Origin: Candidatus Sumerlaeaceae bacterium
Lineage (GTDB): Bacteria > Sumerlaeota > Sumerlaeia > Sumerlaeales > Sumerlaeaceae
NCBI GenBank assembly: GCA_026418615.1
Contig: JAOAAY010000001.1
Location: 78,052-142,051 of the forward strand
Direction: 5' to 3'
Length of the DNA stretch: 64,000 nucleotides
Shown here piece by piece: positions 1 to 9,520 of the stretch. The position numbers and the translations under genes were made by a program. Numbering within the stretch: the first letter of the stretch is position 1; the number at the start of each line of letters is the position of its first letter. Under the pieces are notes generated by a model. The model ran no database searches. It had not been told where the DNA came from and worked only from the letters and a program-made list of their open reading frames with translations.

Positions 1-3000
1 CATGGGACCGGAACGCCGGTCGGCGACGCAACAGAACTCCTGAGTTACACGCGTTTGTGGGAGGGCCTGACCACACGCAGCGGGCAGTGCGTCCTTGCTT
101 CCGCAAAATCCGTTGTCGGTCACCTGCTCACGGCAGCAGGGATGGCCGGCCTGTTTTCTGTTTTGCTCGCCCTGCGATACCGCTGCTTGCCGCCCACGGC
201 CGGGTTCGAATCGCCGCCTGCAGGCAGTCCACTCCACGGCAGCCCGTTTCGGGTCCTGCGCGAGGCCGAGCCTTGGCCCAAGCGGGCGCTCAACCGTCCG
301 CGGCGGGCAGGTCTGAGCGCCTTCGGCTTTGGCGGCATCAACGCGCACCTACTTGTCGAGGAATATGATGCGTCTCTTGCCGACGCCCGGCAGGGCAGAC
401 TCGTCTCTGTGCCGGCCGAACCGCCGGCACTTGAAATCGCCGTCGTCGGCCTCGGTGCGCGTACGCGCACGGCCGCATCGTTAGATGATTTTGCGCAGTG
501 GCTTGCGACCGGCGAGAGCCCGTCGCGCGATTTCGGCAGTGCGGCCACACTCGAAATCCCGTTGGGCCGGTACAAGATTCCGCCCAGCGAGTATCAAGAC
601 ATTCTGCCCCAGCAACTCCTCGCCCTGGAAGCGGCTGCGCAGGCGCTCGAGGACGCACAGATTGACAGGAATGAGAAGCGCCCGCGCGCCGGCGTCGTGG
701 CCGGGATGTCGCTCGACCCTAACACATCGAACCACCATCTGCGCTGGATGGCCGAAACGCTCGCCCCGCAATGGGCGCGCTCGCTTGGACTCGACGCGCA
801 AGATTCGCAGGCACTCCACTGTTGGGCGACGGCCCTCAAGGATGCCCTCGGCCCGGCTCTCAATCCGGTGTCGGTGATCGGTTCGCTCGGGAATATCATC
901 GCCAGCCGGATTGCCAAGGAGTTTCATTTCGGAGGACCGGCTTTTGCCGTCTCCGACGGCGAGTTGTCCGGTATTCAGGCGCTGGAGATAGCGTGCCGCT
1001 CCCTTGCACGAGGCGAGACGGACCTCATGGTGGCTGCGGCAACGGATTTGCCGTCGGACGCGCGAGCGAGACAGGCTGCCTCGGGGTCGTCCAACACTCC
1101 GCTGGACTGCTCGGTTGCGCTGGTGCTCAAGCGCCTTGTTGATGCCCAGCGGGACAAGGATCGGATTTACGCCGTGATTCGGGATGTTCAGCGCGCCGGA
1201 CCCGGCGATGATGCTCTCGCGCGCGCTTACCAGCGCGCGATGGCGCGGGCCGATGCGCCACCGCACGAATCGCTCGCCTACCACGAGTTGCCTCGCGCGG
1301 AGGAGGCCGAACTCCTTCCCCTGCCACCGGCGCCGACCGGCCGGCTTCGAGCCGCCAGCGCTGTCCGACATTTTGCCGGCGCATGCAGTGGTCTTTTGTC
1401 GGTCTTCAAGGCGGCGTGGTGTTTGCACCGCGAGATTCTTCCTACAGGAGTGAATGGTGCTTCAACACTGCCCGCCTCGTGGCATTCGCCGCGCAAACCC
1501 GTTGCATGGCTACGCAACCGCGCCGAAGGCCCTCGAAGGGCTGCCGTATGGGGACGCTCCGAAAATGGCTCTGCGGCCTGTGTCCTGCTCGAGGAGGGGC
1601 ATGACCCGGTCGGTGAGACGGCCAGCCATGCCGCGCGCCCGCTCGGGCTGCCAACGGCCTTGTTCGGAGTTTTTGCCGAGACAACGGAGCGCCTTCTGGC
1701 CGGTTTGGATGCCCTCAAAGCGTTCGCCCACAGCGCCCAAGAAGAGACGCTCTCAATACACCGGCTGGCCAGCCGTTGGCACAACTCCGCTCACGCGCGT
1801 TCCGCGCGGTGCGCCGTGGTTGTCATGGCGCGGGACGCCCGGTCGCTGGCCCGGGCGGTCGAGGCGGCGCAAACATCTGTGCGCGACGAGACTTGTATAC
1901 GCGCGGCTGGTGACCACGGCGTCTTTTTTTCCCGCCACCCCGCAAGTCTGTCAGGACGGTTGGCATTTGTTTTTCCGGGTTCAGGCAATTGGGCGCCAGG
2001 TCTCGGCTCCGACATCGCCCTGCACTGGCCCGCCATCTTGCGACGCCTCGACAAAGCCAGCCTTTATCTGGCAGATCAGTTTCAGCCGGCTTTGACCGTG
2101 CCGTACAGGGCAGCGTGGCCCGAGGGCTGGGAAGCAGCAACCATCCGAAGGTTGGAGTCCGACGCTCGGACAGCCATCCTCGCACAAGTGTCACATGCCG
2201 CTCTGGTGTCCGAGATTTTGGTCTCGTGCGGCGTGCGACCGTCTGCCTGCATTGGATATAGCCTCGGCGAGTCAAAGGCCTATCTTGCCATGGGTGTTTG
2301 GCGGGACCGGGATCTGCTATGCCGCCGCACGCTCGAATCGCCCCTGTTCACGCGAGATTTAGGCGGCGAATTCCGACTCGCTGAAGAGGCTTGGGGACGA
2401 CCCGGCGATGGGGGCGACCCTTGGACTGTGGCGGTGATCCCGCGATCAGCCGACTTCGTTCGCTCGGCAGCGTCAGGGGTTCCCAATGTTTATGTGTTGA
2501 TCGTGAATGCCCCCGACGAATGCGTCGTTGGAGGACACCCGGACAGCGTCGTGCATCTTGCCCAACTCTGCGATGCTCAAGCCGTGCCGGTGCGAGGTGT
2601 TACATCGGTTCATTGCCCTCTGGTCGAGCGCGTGGCGAAGGAGTATCGCGACCTGCACCTCCTCCCTGTCACACCGCGAGAGGACATAACATTTTACAGC
2701 GTGGCCCGGGGTGGCCCTGTCGAGCAGACATCCGAGGCGCTTGCGGACTCCATTCTGTCCCAAGCGCTGCACGGTTTCGATTTTCCGCGAACAATCCTCC
2801 GGGCCTACGAGGACGGCATACGATTTTTTGTCGAGGTGGGTGCAGGGTCTTCCTGCACCCGCGTGATCCGGCGCATCCTCGGTGAGCGCGATCATGTGGC
2901 TATCCCCACCTGCCCGATGGGGACCAATGAGGTGGAGGCTCTTCTCGAGGCCTTGGCCGTGATGGTTGCCGAGCGGTTCGTTCCCGACCTGTCCGGATTG

Positions 3001-5820
3001 TACGGCTCGGAGAGTGAGTCAGCCGAACTTCGCGGCCCTGACACGCCGGATGCCCGCACTGTGTCCGTCCCTGTAGGCCCAAGGATTTCGCTGCCGCCTG
3101 CACCGCCTGCGGCAATTAATCGTCCGGCGGTGCGAAGCGTGGTCAGCGCTGACGCATCCCCGCAGTATGCGACTGCCGCTCGATCCAAACCCAACGCCTC
3201 TGTGACACTGCTGCGCGCCGCCGCAGAGGCGGCCGGAGCCACTGCGATTGCACACGAGGCTTTTCTGCGAACCTCCCGATTGGCTTCGGCAAATCTTTTT
3301 GCGGCCGCCACGCTGCAAGCCGCCTTGCAGAGGCAACTGCAGGTGGTCGGTGCACCGGCCGACGGCGTCGTGCAACCGGCCACCGCGAGCCATCGGCCGC
3401 AGGCCATCGCGTTCCCCTACGAAAAATGCCTCGAATTTGCCCGCGGCTCCATAGCCGCCGTTCTCGGCCCGGAGTTCGCTGAAGTAGACCGCCATCCGAC
3501 TCGTGTGCGCCTGCCGGATGAGCCCCTGATGCTCGTTCACCGAATCGTGCTGGTTGAGGGAGAACCAAAGTCGCTTAGAGAGGGCCGCATTGTTACCGAG
3601 CACGATGTGCCAGAACAAGCATGGTACCTTGACTGCGACCGGGCACCGGTCTGCATCAGCGTCGAAGCGGGTCAGGCAGACCTTTTTCTGTGCTCCTACT
3701 TGGGCATAGATTTTGTCACGCGGGGCGAGCGCGTGTACCGTTTGCTTGACGCGACCGTGGAGTTCCACCGCGGACTCCCCCGTCCCGGCGAAACCATCCG
3801 CTACGACATTCGCATCAGTCGCTTCGTCCAACAAGGGGATACATGGCTTTTCTTTTTCCAGTTTGATGCCACCGTTGCGGGCCACCCGTTGCTAACGATG
3901 CGAGACGGGTGCGCCGGATTTTTTACAGAACAGGAAATGGCTGACAGCGGCGGAATCGTTTTAACCCCCGAACAGCAAGTGCCTGTGCCCCGGCGCACAA
4001 CGCCCGATTGGCCTCTGCAACTACCGTTTGACACATCAGAAAAGTACTCCGCGCAACAGGTTGACGCGCTGCGTGCTTCGGATCTCAGGGCGTGTTTCGG
4101 GGAGCAGTTTAGCCGGCTGCCTTTCACGCCACCCCCGCTGCCCGACGGCCGCCTTCGTCTGGTTCACAGAGTCAAGGCCCTCGAACCGTACGGCGGACGC
4201 TATGGCCTCGGGCGCATAGTCGCCGAAGCGGACATTCATCCCGATGACTGGTTCCTGACCTGTCACTTCGTGGACGATATGGTGATGCCGGGCACCCTGA
4301 TGTACGAATGCTGCGCCCACACACTCAGGATCCTGCTGATGCGCATGGGCTGGGTTGGGCCGGTCGGCGAGATCGCCTTCGAGCCGGTGCCCGGCGTCCG
4401 AAGCAAACTCAAATGTCGCGGACCCGTGACCACGAACACCCGGGTGGTCACTTACGAATTGGTCATCAAAGAAGTCGGCTACCGTCCTGAACCCTATGCG
4501 ATTGCCGATGCTTTCATGTACGCCGACGGCCGTCGCATTGTTATGTTCCACGACATGAGCATGCAGGTCACCGGGCTGACGCGCGAGGTTGTTGAGAGCC
4601 TGTGGCGCGCCGCCAAGTCCGACAGTGGCTCGACGCCGATGGATCCCCCGATCGGTTCGGTCGCCGTTACCGGCGTGCCACAACCCGCACTGTTCGATGA
4701 CCGCTCGATACGCGAATTTGCCGAGGGCAGGCCGTCGGCAGCCTTCGGCCCGCTGTACAAGGATTTTGATGGTGACCGGTTCATCGCGAGGCTGCCGCGC
4801 GCCCCCTATCTCATGATGCATCGGGTCACGGCCATCGGCGACTGCGAGGCATGGCATCTCGCACCAGGCGGATGGGTGGAAGCCCAGTACGATGTGCAAC
4901 CTGATCATTGGTGCTTTGCGGCTAACCGCATTCCTGTCATGCCATTTGCTTTCCTGCTGGAAGCCGCCCTCCAGCCGTGCGGATGGATGGCCGCGTATCA
5001 GGGTGCGGCCCTCAGAAGCCATGAAGGACTTCATTTCCGCAATTTGGGAGGTCGCGGCACCCAGTGGCGCGAAATCCCGGCGGCTCCGGCCACCCTCACC
5101 ACGCGATGCAAAATGCTCAGTGTCTCCGAGGCCCACGGAATGATAATTCTGGACTACGCCGTGCAAGTCTGGGTCGGGGCCGATCTGGCTTACGATGCGC
5201 GGACGAATTTCGGGTTTTTCACGGCGCAGGCCCTGGCTCAGCAAACCGGCATCCGTGAGAGCATGGCACGGCCAATCGGGGCCGCGTTGCACGACTCGGT
5301 CACCCTGCACATTCCCCATCTGCCGCCCTTCGCACCGGATGATCCGGCCAGGGACACAACCGCTCCGGCGGCATGGCCCTCGCGCGCTCTGCTGATGTTT
5401 GACCGCATCAAGCACTGGTCTCCATCAGGCGGCGCTGCCGGGCTTGGCCACATGGTTGCCACCAAAACCGTTGATCCATCCGAATGGTTTTTCCACGCCC
5501 ACTTCAAGGATGACCCTGTCTGGCCGGGATCGCTCGGTTTGGAAGCACTCCTACAGATGCTCAAGGTCGCAGCCCACGAAAAATGGGGCGGCAGCGCCGG
5601 TAACAAACTCCGCCCCCAGGCGCCTGCCCTCGGCATCGAGCATGCTTGGACATACCGCGGCCAAGTCCTGCCCGGCAATCACGAGGTGACGCTGGAAGCC
5701 TCGATCACGAGTGCAAAAGGTGCGCCTGAACCTGTCATCAGGGCCGATGGGTTTCTCAGCGTTGACGGGCTGACGATCTACCGTATGAACGATTTCTCCG
5801 TGCGCCTTGTGGAGGCGTGA
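1..5820 (+). CDS. Pfa-type polyunsaturated fatty acid/polyketide synthase subunit, KS-CLF-AT-DH-DH (5' truncated)
   Basis: This is the C-terminal part of a very large iterative synthase; the frame is open from the first base, so the N-terminus lies outside the window. Counting from base 1, residues 1-6 (HGTGTP) and ~36-42 (AKSVVGH) are the two histidine motifs that end a ketosynthase. A second KS fold follows (~144-640) whose active cysteine is replaced by Glu321, as in a chain-length factor. Then come an acyltransferase (GYSLGES, Ser754), a helical linker, and two double-hotdog FabA-type dehydratases. Each dehydratase has one degenerate and one active half (His1422/Glu1436 in CHFVDDMVMPG; His1834/Glu1848 in AHFKDDPVWPG). 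The order matches Pfa3 of myxobacterial PUFA synthases but lacks their terminal AGPAT domain. ACP, ketoreductase and enoylreductase domains are not seen and would have to lie upstream. oleA follows after 64 bases on the same strand. Confidence 0.9.
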   Translation, partial: HGTGTPVGDATELLSYTRLWEGLTTRSGQCVLASAKSVVGHLLTAAGMAGLFSVLLALRYRCLPPTAGFESPPAGSPLHGSPFRVLREAEPWPKRALNRPRRAGLSAFGFGGINAHLLVEEYDASLADARQGRLVSVPAEPPALEIAVVGLGARTRTAASLDDFAQWLATGESPSRDFGSAATLEIPLGRYKIPPSEYQDILPQQLLALEAAAQALEDAQIDRNEKRPRAGVVAGMSLDPNTSNHHLRWMAETLAPQWARSLGLDAQDSQALHCWATALKDALGPALNPVSVIGSLGNIIASRIAKEFHFGGPAFAVSDGELSGIQALEIACRSLARGETDLMVAAATDLPSDARARQAASGSSNTPLDCSVALVLKRLVDAQRDKDRIYAVIRDVQRAGPGDDALARAYQRAMARADAPPHESLAYHELPRAEEAELLPLPPAPTGRLRAASAVRHFAGACSGLLSVFKAAWCLHREILPTGVNGASTLPASWHSPRKPVAWLRNRAEGPRRAAVWGRSENGSAACVLLEEGHDPVGETASHAARPLGLPTALFGVFAETTERLLAGLDALKAFAHSAQEETLSIHRLASRWHNSAHARSARCAVVVMARDARSLARAVEAAQTSVRDETCIRAAGDHGVFFSRHPASLSGRLAFVFPGSGNWAPGLGSDIALHWPAILRRLDKASLYLADQFQPALTVPYRAAWPEGWEAATIRRLESDARTAILAQVSHAALVSEILVSCGVRPSACIGYSLGESKAYLAMGVWRDRDLLCRRTLESPLFTRDLGGEFRLAEEAWGRPGDGGDPWTVAVIPRSADFVRSAASGVPNVYVLIVNAPDECVVGGHPDSVVHLAQLCDAQAVPVRGVTSVHCPLVERVAKEYRDLHLLPVTPREDITFYSVARGGPVEQTSEALADSILSQALHGFDFPRTILRAYEDGIRFFVEVGAGSSCTRVIRRILGERDHVAIPTCPMGTNEVEALLEALAVMVAERFVPDLSGLYGSESESAELRGPDTPDARTVSVPVGPRISLPPAPPAAINRPAVRSVVSADASPQYATAARSKPNASVTLLRAAAEAAGATAIAHEAFLRTSRLASANLFAAATLQAALQRQLQVVGAPADGVVQPATASHRPQAIAFPYEKCLEFARGSIAAVLGPEFAEVDRHPTRVRLPDEPLMLVHRIVLVEGEPKSLREGRIVTEHDVPEQAWYLDCDRAPVCISVEAGQADLFLCSYLGIDFVTRGERVYRLLDATVEFHRGLPRPGETIRYDIRISRFVQQGDTWLFFFQFDATVAGHPLLTMRDGCAGFFTEQEMADSGGIVLTPEQQVPVPRRTTPDWPLQLPFDTSEKYSAQQVDALRASDLRACFGEQFSRLPFTPPPLPDGRLRLVHRVKALEPYGGRYGLGRIVAEADIHPDDWFLTCHFVDDMVMPGTLMYECCAHTLRILLMRMGWVGPVGEIAFEPVPGVRSKLKCRGPVTTNTRVVTYELVIKEVGYRPEPYAIADAFMYADGRRIVMFHDMSMQVTGLTREVVESLWRAAKSDSGSTPMDPPIGSVAVTGVPQPALFDDRSIREFAEGRPSAAFGPLYKDFDGDRFIARLPRAPYLMMHRVTAIGDCEAWHLAPGGWVEAQYDVQPDHWCFAANRIPVMPFAFLLEAALQPCGWMAAYQGAALRSHEGLHFRNLGGRGTQWREIPAAPATLTTRCKMLSVSEAHGMIILDYAVQVWVGADLAYDARTNFGFFTAQALAQQTGIRESMARPIGAALHDSVTLHIPHLPPFAPDDPARDTTAPAAWPSRALLMFDRIKHWSPSGGAAGLGHMVATKTVDPSEWFFHAHFKDDPVWPGSLGLEALLQMLKVAAHEKWGGSAGNKLRPQAPALGIEHAWTYRGQVLPGNHEVTLEASITSAKGAPEPVIRADGFLSVDGLTIYRMNDFSVRLVEA

Positions 5821-5884
5821 GTGGCAGTCCGGTCGGCGTTAGGGGTTGCATTGCGCACGGACCGCCCAATACCTGATGAGTTTC

Positions 5885-6925
5885 ATGCGTTTCAACCGTG
5901 TGAACATAGAATCCTTTGGCTATGAACTGGCGCCCAATGTGGTGTCATCGGACATGCTTGAGCAGCGACTGGCGCCGGTTTACACGGCGCTGGGGATTGC
6001 GTCAGGCCAGATCGTTGCACTTACCGGCGTGCGCGAGCGGCGCTACTGGCATCGCGGCCACATGATGTGGCAGGGCGCAGCCGCCGCCGGTCGCAAGGCT
6101 CTCGAGGCCGCCGGCTTGAGCGCAACAGAAATAGACATTCTTATCTTTGCATCTGTTTGCCGCGATCACCTTGAGCCCGCCACGGCCTGCGCCGTCGCCG
6201 ACGCTCTCGGAGTATCGGGTAACACGGAAATCTACGACATTTCCAATGCCTGCCTTGGCGTCCTAAACGGCATGATCAATGTGGCGACAGCCATCGAGTC
6301 CGGTCGCGCTCGCACTGGACTGATCGTGGCTTGCGAGACGGCACGAGAAATCGTGGACATCACCATCGAGCGTCTGTGCGCCCGCCCCGACATGGAGTCC
6401 TTCAAGAAATCTCTTGCAACCATGACTGGCGGTTCCGGTGCGGCGGCAGTCTTGCTGCGGCATGCCGCCGATTCCTCGACGCGCCGGCGCCTGCTCGGGG
6501 GCGTGGTCCGCAGCGCCGCCGAGCACCATCGGCTCTGCCGATGGGGGCCACCCATCGGAGTGTCGGACGCGGTTCCTATGGAGGCAAGCACGGACGCCGC
6601 AGCCGTGCTCCAGAACGGTGTAGTGCTGGCTTCACTGACATGGAAGGCTTTCCTGCAAGAAATGGGATGGGATGCCGCGACCATTGATCGCACGATCTGT
6701 CATCAGGTCGGTGAGGGGCACCGTTTTGCATTTCTGCAAGCGGTTGGCATGCCTCCGGAAAAAGACTATCCGTCCTATGGTTTTCTTGGCAACATGGGCA
6801 CAGTTTCCCTGCCGCTGACAGCCGCCCTCGCCGACGAGAGGGGATTCCTCGCACCCGGTCAGCGGGTGGCTCTGCTTGGCATCGGGTCTGGCCTTAACTG
6901 TGTTATGCTCGGCGTAGAGTGGTGA
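5885..6925 (+). CDS. oleA: OleA, thiolase-fold acyl condensing enzyme (head-to-head condensation)
   Basis: OleA joins two fatty acyl thioesters by a non-decarboxylative Claisen condensation to give a 2-alkyl-3-keto acid, the first step of long-chain olefin synthesis. The fold is KAS III-like. The active cysteine is Cys123 in SNACLG. Glu97 (in HLEP) lies 26 residues before it, the spacing of the essential Glu117/Cys143 pair of Xanthomonas OleA. His273 (ICHQVGEGH) and Asn303 (GNMGT) are 30 apart, as in that enzyme (285/315). The Glu marks OleA rather than FabH. The chosen ATG starts MRFNRVNIESFGY, like other OleA N-termini; an in-frame ATG 9 bases upstream and a TTG at 5846 are alternatives. 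It overlaps the oleB leader. Confidence 0.93.
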   Translation: MRFNRVNIESFGYELAPNVVSSDMLEQRLAPVYTALGIASGQIVALTGVRERRYWHRGHMMWQGAAAAGRKALEAAGLSATEIDILIFASVCRDHLEPATACAVADALGVSGNTEIYDISNACLGVLNGMINVATAIESGRARTGLIVACETAREIVDITIERLCARPDMESFKKSLATMTGGSGAAAVLLRHAADSSTRRRLLGGVVRSAAEHHRLCRWGPPIGVSDAVPMEASTDAAAVLQNGVVLASLTWKAFLQEMGWDAATIDRTICHQVGEGHRFAFLQAVGMPPEKDYPSYGFLGNMGTVSLPLTAALADERGFLAPGQRVALLGIGSGLNCVMLGVEW

Positions 6926-6933
6926 GCGGCAGG

Positions 6934-7845
6934 ATGGCTTTTTCGACAACCTCCATCGCCCACCTCTACCCCTTTGAATCCCGCTGGTTTGACTGCAACG
7001 GTCAAACCATGCATTATGTGGACGAGGGGCGGGGAAAGGTTGTCGTCTGTGTGCACGGAAATCCGTCATGGTCGTTTCTGTTTCGCGGTGTCATCAGCGG
7101 CCTTCGCGATCGCTACCGTGTCGTGGCGCCGGATCACATCGGATGCGGCCTGTCGGCCCGTCCGAAAAGAGAGGAATATCCCTTCACATTAGAGCGGCGA
7201 GTCTCGGACTTTAGGCTGTTCATGGACCATGTCTGCCCGTCCGACCCGGTGACTCTGCTCGTTCACGATTGGGGCGGATTGATTGGCTTGGCATGGGCCG
7301 TGCGCAATCCGGCACGCGTTCAAAGCCTTATCATAACGAATACTGCGGCGTTTCCCATGCCGGCCGGCAAACGGGTGCCATGGATGCTATCATTTGTGCG
7401 ACGCTCCGGCCCCGTTGCTGCGATCCTGATTCAAGGTTTCAATGCTTTCGCAAGGGGAACGCTTTGGGTCGGATGCAGCCGTCCGGTGACCCCTGATGTC
7501 CGGCGCGGCTACCTTGGTCCGTACGATTCGTGGCGCAACCGGTTGGCCACGCTCCTTTTTGTCAAAGATATCCCAGCAACTCCTCTCGACTCCTCCTATC
7601 CGGCCCTGCTGGAGGTCGCAGAGGGTCTCAAACAGTTTCGTGACACGCCCGCGCTTGTCTGCTGGGGGATGAAGGATCCGGTCTTTGATCCGGATTATCT
7701 GGCCGAGTGGCGAAACCGCCTGCCTCAGGCTCAGGTCGTGCAGTTTGGCGACGCAGGTCATTACTTATTCGAAGATGCCGGTGATGCCATCATGGCGCCA
7801 ATAATCAAGCATCTGGACCGTCTCGCGGGGCGAACACATGACTGA
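6934..7845 (+). CDS. oleB: OleB, alpha/beta-hydrolase beta-lactone decarboxylase
   Basis: OleB belongs to the haloalkane dehalogenase-like alpha/beta hydrolases and removes CO2 from the beta-lactone made by OleC, giving the cis-alkene. Visible motifs are the oxyanion region HGNPSWSF near residue 45, the nucleophile Asp112 in VHDWGG, and the base His276 in DAGHYLFED. Length (303 aa) is normal for the family. The ATG has a GGTGAG ribosome-binding site 7 bases upstream that overlaps the oleA stop; a GTG at 6922 forming GTGA with that stop is the alternative start. By sequence alone it could be called a haloalkane dehalogenase, but its place between oleA and oleC settles the role. Confidence 0.9.
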   Translation: MAFSTTSIAHLYPFESRWFDCNGQTMHYVDEGRGKVVVCVHGNPSWSFLFRGVISGLRDRYRVVAPDHIGCGLSARPKREEYPFTLERRVSDFRLFMDHVCPSDPVTLLVHDWGGLIGLAWAVRNPARVQSLIITNTAAFPMPAGKRVPWMLSFVRRSGPVAAILIQGFNAFARGTLWVGCSRPVTPDVRRGYLGPYDSWRNRLATLLFVKDIPATPLDSSYPALLEVAEGLKQFRDTPALVCWGMKDPVFDPDYLAEWRNRLPQAQVVQFGDAGHYLFEDAGDAIMAPIIKHLDRLAGRTHD

Positions 7846-9520
7846 GTTGACCTCTGCATCGGCGACCGCGCCGCCGCCGCAAGCGAATGTTGCCGCCCTG
7901 CTGAGGGAGGTTGCGGCAGCAAGACCCTACAAGAAGGCAGTCGTGACACCGTGCGGACGCGATGCAGCCGGCCGCAGACGCTATGTTCACCTGACATTCC
8001 AGCAGTTGGATGCCGAGAGCGACCGCTACGCCCACGGGCTTCGACGGGCTGGTGTCGGTGTGGGGTCGCGAGTGCTGGTCTTTGTCCCGCCGGGACTCGA
8101 CTTCTTCGCCCTGACCTTTGCCGTATTCAAAGTTGGCGCTGTGCTGGTTCTCATTGATCCGGGAATCGGCAGAGTCGGCCTTGCGGAGGCTTTGCGGCCT
8201 GTGCAGCCGGAGGCGTTCATCGGCGTGCCCCGAGCGCACCTGCTGCGCCTACTGCATCCGTCCTCCTTCCGTTCAGTTCGCTTGCCGGTCACAGCAGGCC
8301 CGCGCTTGGGGTGGGGAGGCCTGTGCTTGCGCGATCTCCGCGCCGACGATGCGACACCTTTTCCCATGGCAGAGACGACCGCCGCATCGCCCGCCGCCAT
8401 CTTGTTTACCTCCGGCAGCACGGGCCCGCCCAAGGGTGCCCTGTACACTCACGGAAATTTCCTTGCTCAGATTGACACGCTTCGGCGTGTGTGGGGCTAC
8501 GGTCCCGACGACACCGATTTGGCCACCTTTCCCTTGTTTGCCCTGTTTGACGCAGGGCTAGGCATGACGGCGGTCATTCCGGATATGGATGCTACGCGTC
8601 CAGGATCGGCAGATCCGGTTAACATTATCGAGGCGATTACCGATCACGGCGCCACCACGATGTTTGGTTCGCCGGCTTTGCTGGCGCGGCTGTGTCTTTA
8701 CGGTCGCCGACACGGGCTGCGCCTGCCATCGCTGCGTACTGTAGCCTCAGCGGGTGCGCCCGTGCCTCCGGCCACGCTTGACACCCTAAGGGGTTTTCTG
8801 TGCGCCGAGGCCAATGTTTTTACGCCGTACGGCGCAACCGAATCGCTGCCCATTGCGTCCATCGAAAGCCGGGACATCTTGGGCGTAACCGCCGCGAAAA
8901 CCGGCCGAGGCTGGGGAACTTGCGTGGGAAAACCCGTTGACGGTGTTGAGGTTCGCGTCATCGGGGTGACCGATGACCCCATCGAAACCATGGATTCTGC
9001 AACACTCCTGCCGCCCGGCGACATCGGAGAGTTTATCGTCAGCGGTTCCGTCGTGACGCGTGAGTACTACAATCAGCCGGAAGCCACACGACTGGCCAAA
9101 ATTCGCGACGGCGAACGCGTGTGGCACCGCGTCGGCGATTGCGGTTATGTGGACGCGGCCGGCAATCTCTGGTTCTGCGGGCGCAAGAGCCACAGGGTTG
9201 TAACCGCAGGGGGCGTCCTGTTTACCGAACCGGTCGAGGGAATCGTCAACACCCACCCGGCCGTGGCTCGCAGCGCACTCGTTGGCGTCGGACGGGCACC
9301 CAATCAGCAGCCCGTCGTTGTTGTGGAACTTAGGGAAGACAACCGTTTTGCCGATGAGCGGGAAATCATCCGTGAAATTCAGGCTCTGATGCAAACCCAA
9401 CCTATTACCTGTCAGATTCGCTCGGTTTTAGTTCATCCCCGGCTGCCAGTGGATGTCCGGCATAACTCGAAAATCATTCGCGAAAAGTTGGCTCAATGGG
9501 CCGCGGGGAGGCTGGCGTGA
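7838..9520 (+). CDS. oleC: OleC, AMP-dependent beta-lactone synthetase
   Basis: This ANL-superfamily enzyme (560 aa) adenylates 2-alkyl-3-hydroxy acids and closes them to cis-beta-lactones. The P-loop motif LFTSGSTGPPKGALYTHGN (near residue 190), the A5 motif YGATES and the A7/A8 region with GDCGYVDAAGNLWFCGRKSH are all present. The last of these matches OleC proteins, in which the C-terminal lid is short. The start codon overlaps the oleB stop by 8 bases, implying translational coupling. Generic annotation would be long-chain acyl-CoA ligase. No separate CoA-ligase function is suggested by the setting, and oleB is not fused to it as it is in some actinobacterial OleBC proteins. Confidence 0.92.
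   Translation: MTELTSASATAPPPQANVAALLREVAAARPYKKAVVTPCGRDAAGRRRYVHLTFQQLDAESDRYAHGLRRAGVGVGSRVLVFVPPGLDFFALTFAVFKVGAVLVLIDPGIGRVGLAEALRPVQPEAFIGVPRAHLLRLLHPSSFRSVRLPVTAGPRLGWGGLCLRDLRADDATPFPMAETTAASPAAILFTSGSTGPPKGALYTHGNFLAQIDTLRRVWGYGPDDTDLATFPLFALFDAGLGMTAVIPDMDATRPGSADPVNIIEAITDHGATTMFGSPALLARLCLYGRRHGLRLPSLRTVASAGAPVPPATLDTLRGFLCAEANVFTPYGATESLPIASIESRDILGVTAAKTGRGWGTCVGKPVDGVEVRVIGVTDDPIETMDSATLLPPGDIGEFIVSGSVVTREYYNQPEATRLAKIRDGERVWHRVGDCGYVDAAGNLWFCGRKSHRVVTAGGVLFTEPVEGIVNTHPAVARSALVGVGRAPNQQPVVVVELREDNRFADEREIIREIQALMQTQPITCQIRSVLVHPRLPVDVRHNSKIIREKLAQWAAGRLA

Noticed and set aside
4036..5415. Long minus-strand open frame (459 codons) under the synthase
   Set aside because: Antisense to the dehydratase domains; the plus-strand frame shows clear family motifs and the antisense product is motif-free.
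5885..9520. Reading oleA/B/C as FabH, haloalkane dehalogenase and fatty acyl-CoA ligase
   Set aside because: The Glu97/Cys123 spacing in OleA, the gene order A-B-C-D and the start/stop overlaps fit the olefin pathway far better.
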